Assembly: GCF_024158915.1 (NCBI RefSeq)
Contig: NZ_JAMZGF010000003.1
Span: 92,147-156,146, forward strand
Reading direction: 5' to 3'
DNA length: 64,000 bases
Source: Chryseobacterium sp. S0630
GTDB lineage: Bacteria; Bacteroidota; Bacteroidia; Flavobacteriales; Weeksellaceae
Positions 63,067-64,000 of this stretch are shown here, piece after piece. Both the position numbers and the translations under genes were made by a program. Each line of letters opens with the position of its first letter. The first letter of the stretch is position 1. The notes under the pieces were generated by a model. It searched no databases, was not told the origin of the DNA, and saw nothing but the letters and a program-made list of their open reading frames with translations.

Positions 63067-63552
63067 TTATAAAGAAGAAATATAGACTTCTATTTTGGTA
63101 CCATCATAATTGAAGGTTCCGTCAGAATTCTTTTTACCCAATACCCATTTCATATCCACAGGTACTGTCCATGCTGATCCTAATGAAAATCCGTTGACAG
63201 ATCTGATTTCATTTCCGTTTCCTGTGGTAATCGCTGAATGAAAAAATGTTTTATCAATAAGCCTGTAAAAACCAATGGCTTTTCCTGCAGGAATAGGTGT
63301 ATATCCATCCCATTTTTCTCCAGCCGGATAATTGAATAACGTTAACCATTTCTGTCCTGCAGATTCTGCAAGCTGAGTAGGACTTATCCTGGCACCACGC
63401 ATATACAATGCATAGGCCACCACATCATGACATACTCCACTGTTGTATTTCGAAATATTCTCTTCCCCTGAGAGAATGGAATGAGCAACGGGTGCCCTTT
63501 CAGATAGGGATAGCTGAGCCTTCCTGGCTCCTTCAGGTGTTATAAATGACAT
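63067..63552 (-). CDS. Hypothetical protein, possible cysteine-peptidase-like
   Basis: The 161-residue soluble protein has a conserved-looking Cys-His arrangement: SGVCHDVVAYALYMRGARIS with Cys near residue 41, and KTFFHSAITTGNGNEIRSVN with His near 106. This spacing resembles NlpC/P60-type or related amidase folds, but I cannot confirm the family. There is no signal peptide. The gene is isolated, next to the terminal repeat array. Roles as an effector or cell-wall enzyme are speculative. Confidence 0.55.
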   Translation of the reverse strand: MSFITPEGARKAQLSLSERAPVAHSILSGEENISKYNSGVCHDVVAYALYMRGARISPTQLAESAGQKWLTLFNYPAGEKWDGYTPIPAGKAIGFYRLIDKTFFHSAITTGNGNEIRSVNGFSLGSAWTVPVDMKWVLGKKNSDGTFNYDGTKIEVYISSL

Positions 63553-63653
63553 ATTGTAATATTTTGTTTGGTATGGTAAAGATACGGCTTTAAAATTTAA
63601 TCACTGTTGAAGGAAAATATGATGACGTTTTTTAAGGAAATGTTTTAAGTTTT

Positions 63654-63809
63654 GGCTGAAGCCTTTTGATATGATGATTAATAAATTAGGTGGGCTAAAG
63701 CCCACCTCTATTGATATAAAAACTATCTGAAAATTAATAATTATAAATATTCAATAGGAACGGGCTTTAGCCCGTTTTAATAAGATCACTAAATCCTATG
63801 GCTTCAGCC
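63654..63809. repeat. Composite palindromic repeat, copy 1
   Basis: The unit is bracketed by GGCTGAAGCC (63654-63663) and GGCTTCAGCC (63800-63809). Inside are the perfect palindromes GGTGGGCTAAAGCCCACC (63689-63706) and AACGGGCTTTAGCCCGTT (63759-63776). It is non-coding and MITE- or REP-like. Confidence 0.9.
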
Positions 63810-63833
63810 CAAATTTAAAAAATATAAGGTTTC

Positions 63834-63989
63834 GGCTAAAGCCTTTTGATATGATGATTAATAAATTAGGTGGGCTAAAGCCCACCTCTATTGATATAAA
63901 AACTATCTGAAAATTAATAATTATAAATATTCAATAGGAACGGGCTTTAGCCCGTTTTAATAAGATCACTAAATCCTATGGCTTCAGCC
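63834..63989. repeat. Composite palindromic repeat, copy 2
   Basis: An exact copy of bases 63661-63820 recurs at 63841-64000, a 180-bp period. Only the first arm differs (GGCTAAAGCC). Sequence may continue beyond the window. Confidence 0.9.
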
Positions 63990-64000
63990 CAAATTTAAAA

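Noticed and set aside
63654..64000. Repeat array as a CRISPR
   Set aside because: The units are about 156-180 bp, identical throughout and without unique spacers; no cas genes are seen.
1..64000. tRNA or rRNA genes
   Set aside because: I read both strands for cloverleaf-like segments and conserved rRNA motifs and found none convincing; a dedicated search could still find one.

Overview
The window is chromosomal DNA from a member of the Bacteroidota, most likely a Chryseobacterium-like flavobacterium (Weeksellaceae). This is inferred from the AT-rich sequence, promoter -7 elements of the form TAnnTTTG, a type IX secretion sorting domain, the Chryseobacterium-type bacteriocin-like leader (MKNLKKLDRNELKAISG), a DUF4256/YdeI/DoxX/SRPBCC/ArsR cluster, and several families of short palindromic repeats typical of these genomes. 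No rRNA, tRNA or CRISPR array was seen.

Layout. 0-9 kb: a membrane-spanning amidohydrolase, a short JAB/RadC-like protein, a Crp-family regulator with a metallo-beta-lactamase-fold hydrolase, aspartate kinase behind what looks like a complete lysine attenuator (promoter, leader peptide, antiterminator, terminator), a HAD phosphatase, decayed gene fragments, a composite palindromic repeat and a secreted TIM-barrel protein. 9-12 kb: an ArsR-controlled set of small stress or housekeeping proteins, interrupted by a 69-bp minisatellite. 12-19 kb: a tail-specific protease, then a small accessory patch (KAP P-loop NTPase, XRE regulator, SymE-like toxin) next to a 219-bp direct repeat, then a methyltransferase. 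19-34 kb: mixed metabolic and hypothetical genes, a frameshifted MocR/PdxR-type regulator facing a monooxygenase/acetyltransferase pair, a BspA-like T9SS surface protein and a zinc-type TonB receptor. 34.7-46.5 kb: a bacteriocin-like glycine-rich peptide, an XRE-S24 regulator, and an envelope polysaccharide locus: a TPR/beta-barrel YaiO protein facing an operon of hybrid histidine kinase, response regulator, HEAT-repeat membrane protein and a GT2 glycosyltransferase fused to an LTA-synthase-like phosphoglycerol transferase domain. 47-51 kb: two ferritin-like proteins and a fasciclin protein facing an ECF sigma/anti-sigma pair. 51-58 kb: a YbhFSR/CecR-like exporter operon (TetR, TolC, HlyD, two ABC ATPases, two permeases). 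58-64 kb: phosphatidylserine decarboxylase, Tat-type alkaline phosphatase, a COG0523 zinc chaperone, MerC-like protein and a Zur-like Fur regulator, ending in a tandem 180-bp palindromic repeat.

How genes work together. Four near-identical G(C/T)AAC(A/T)TTGTTGC sites lie upstream of the TonB receptor, the alkaline phosphatase, the MerC-COG0523 operon and the Fur gene. They suggest one zinc-starvation regulon spread over two parts of the window. Twin operators are also visible for the ArsR and TetR regulators. Two genes (the MocR-type regulator and the hybrid kinase) are each broken by one apparent extra A in an A7 run, which could be sequencing error, real mutation or transcriptional slippage. 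The best candidates for undescribed biology are the lysC attenuator and the GT2-phosphoglycerol transferase fusion locus.
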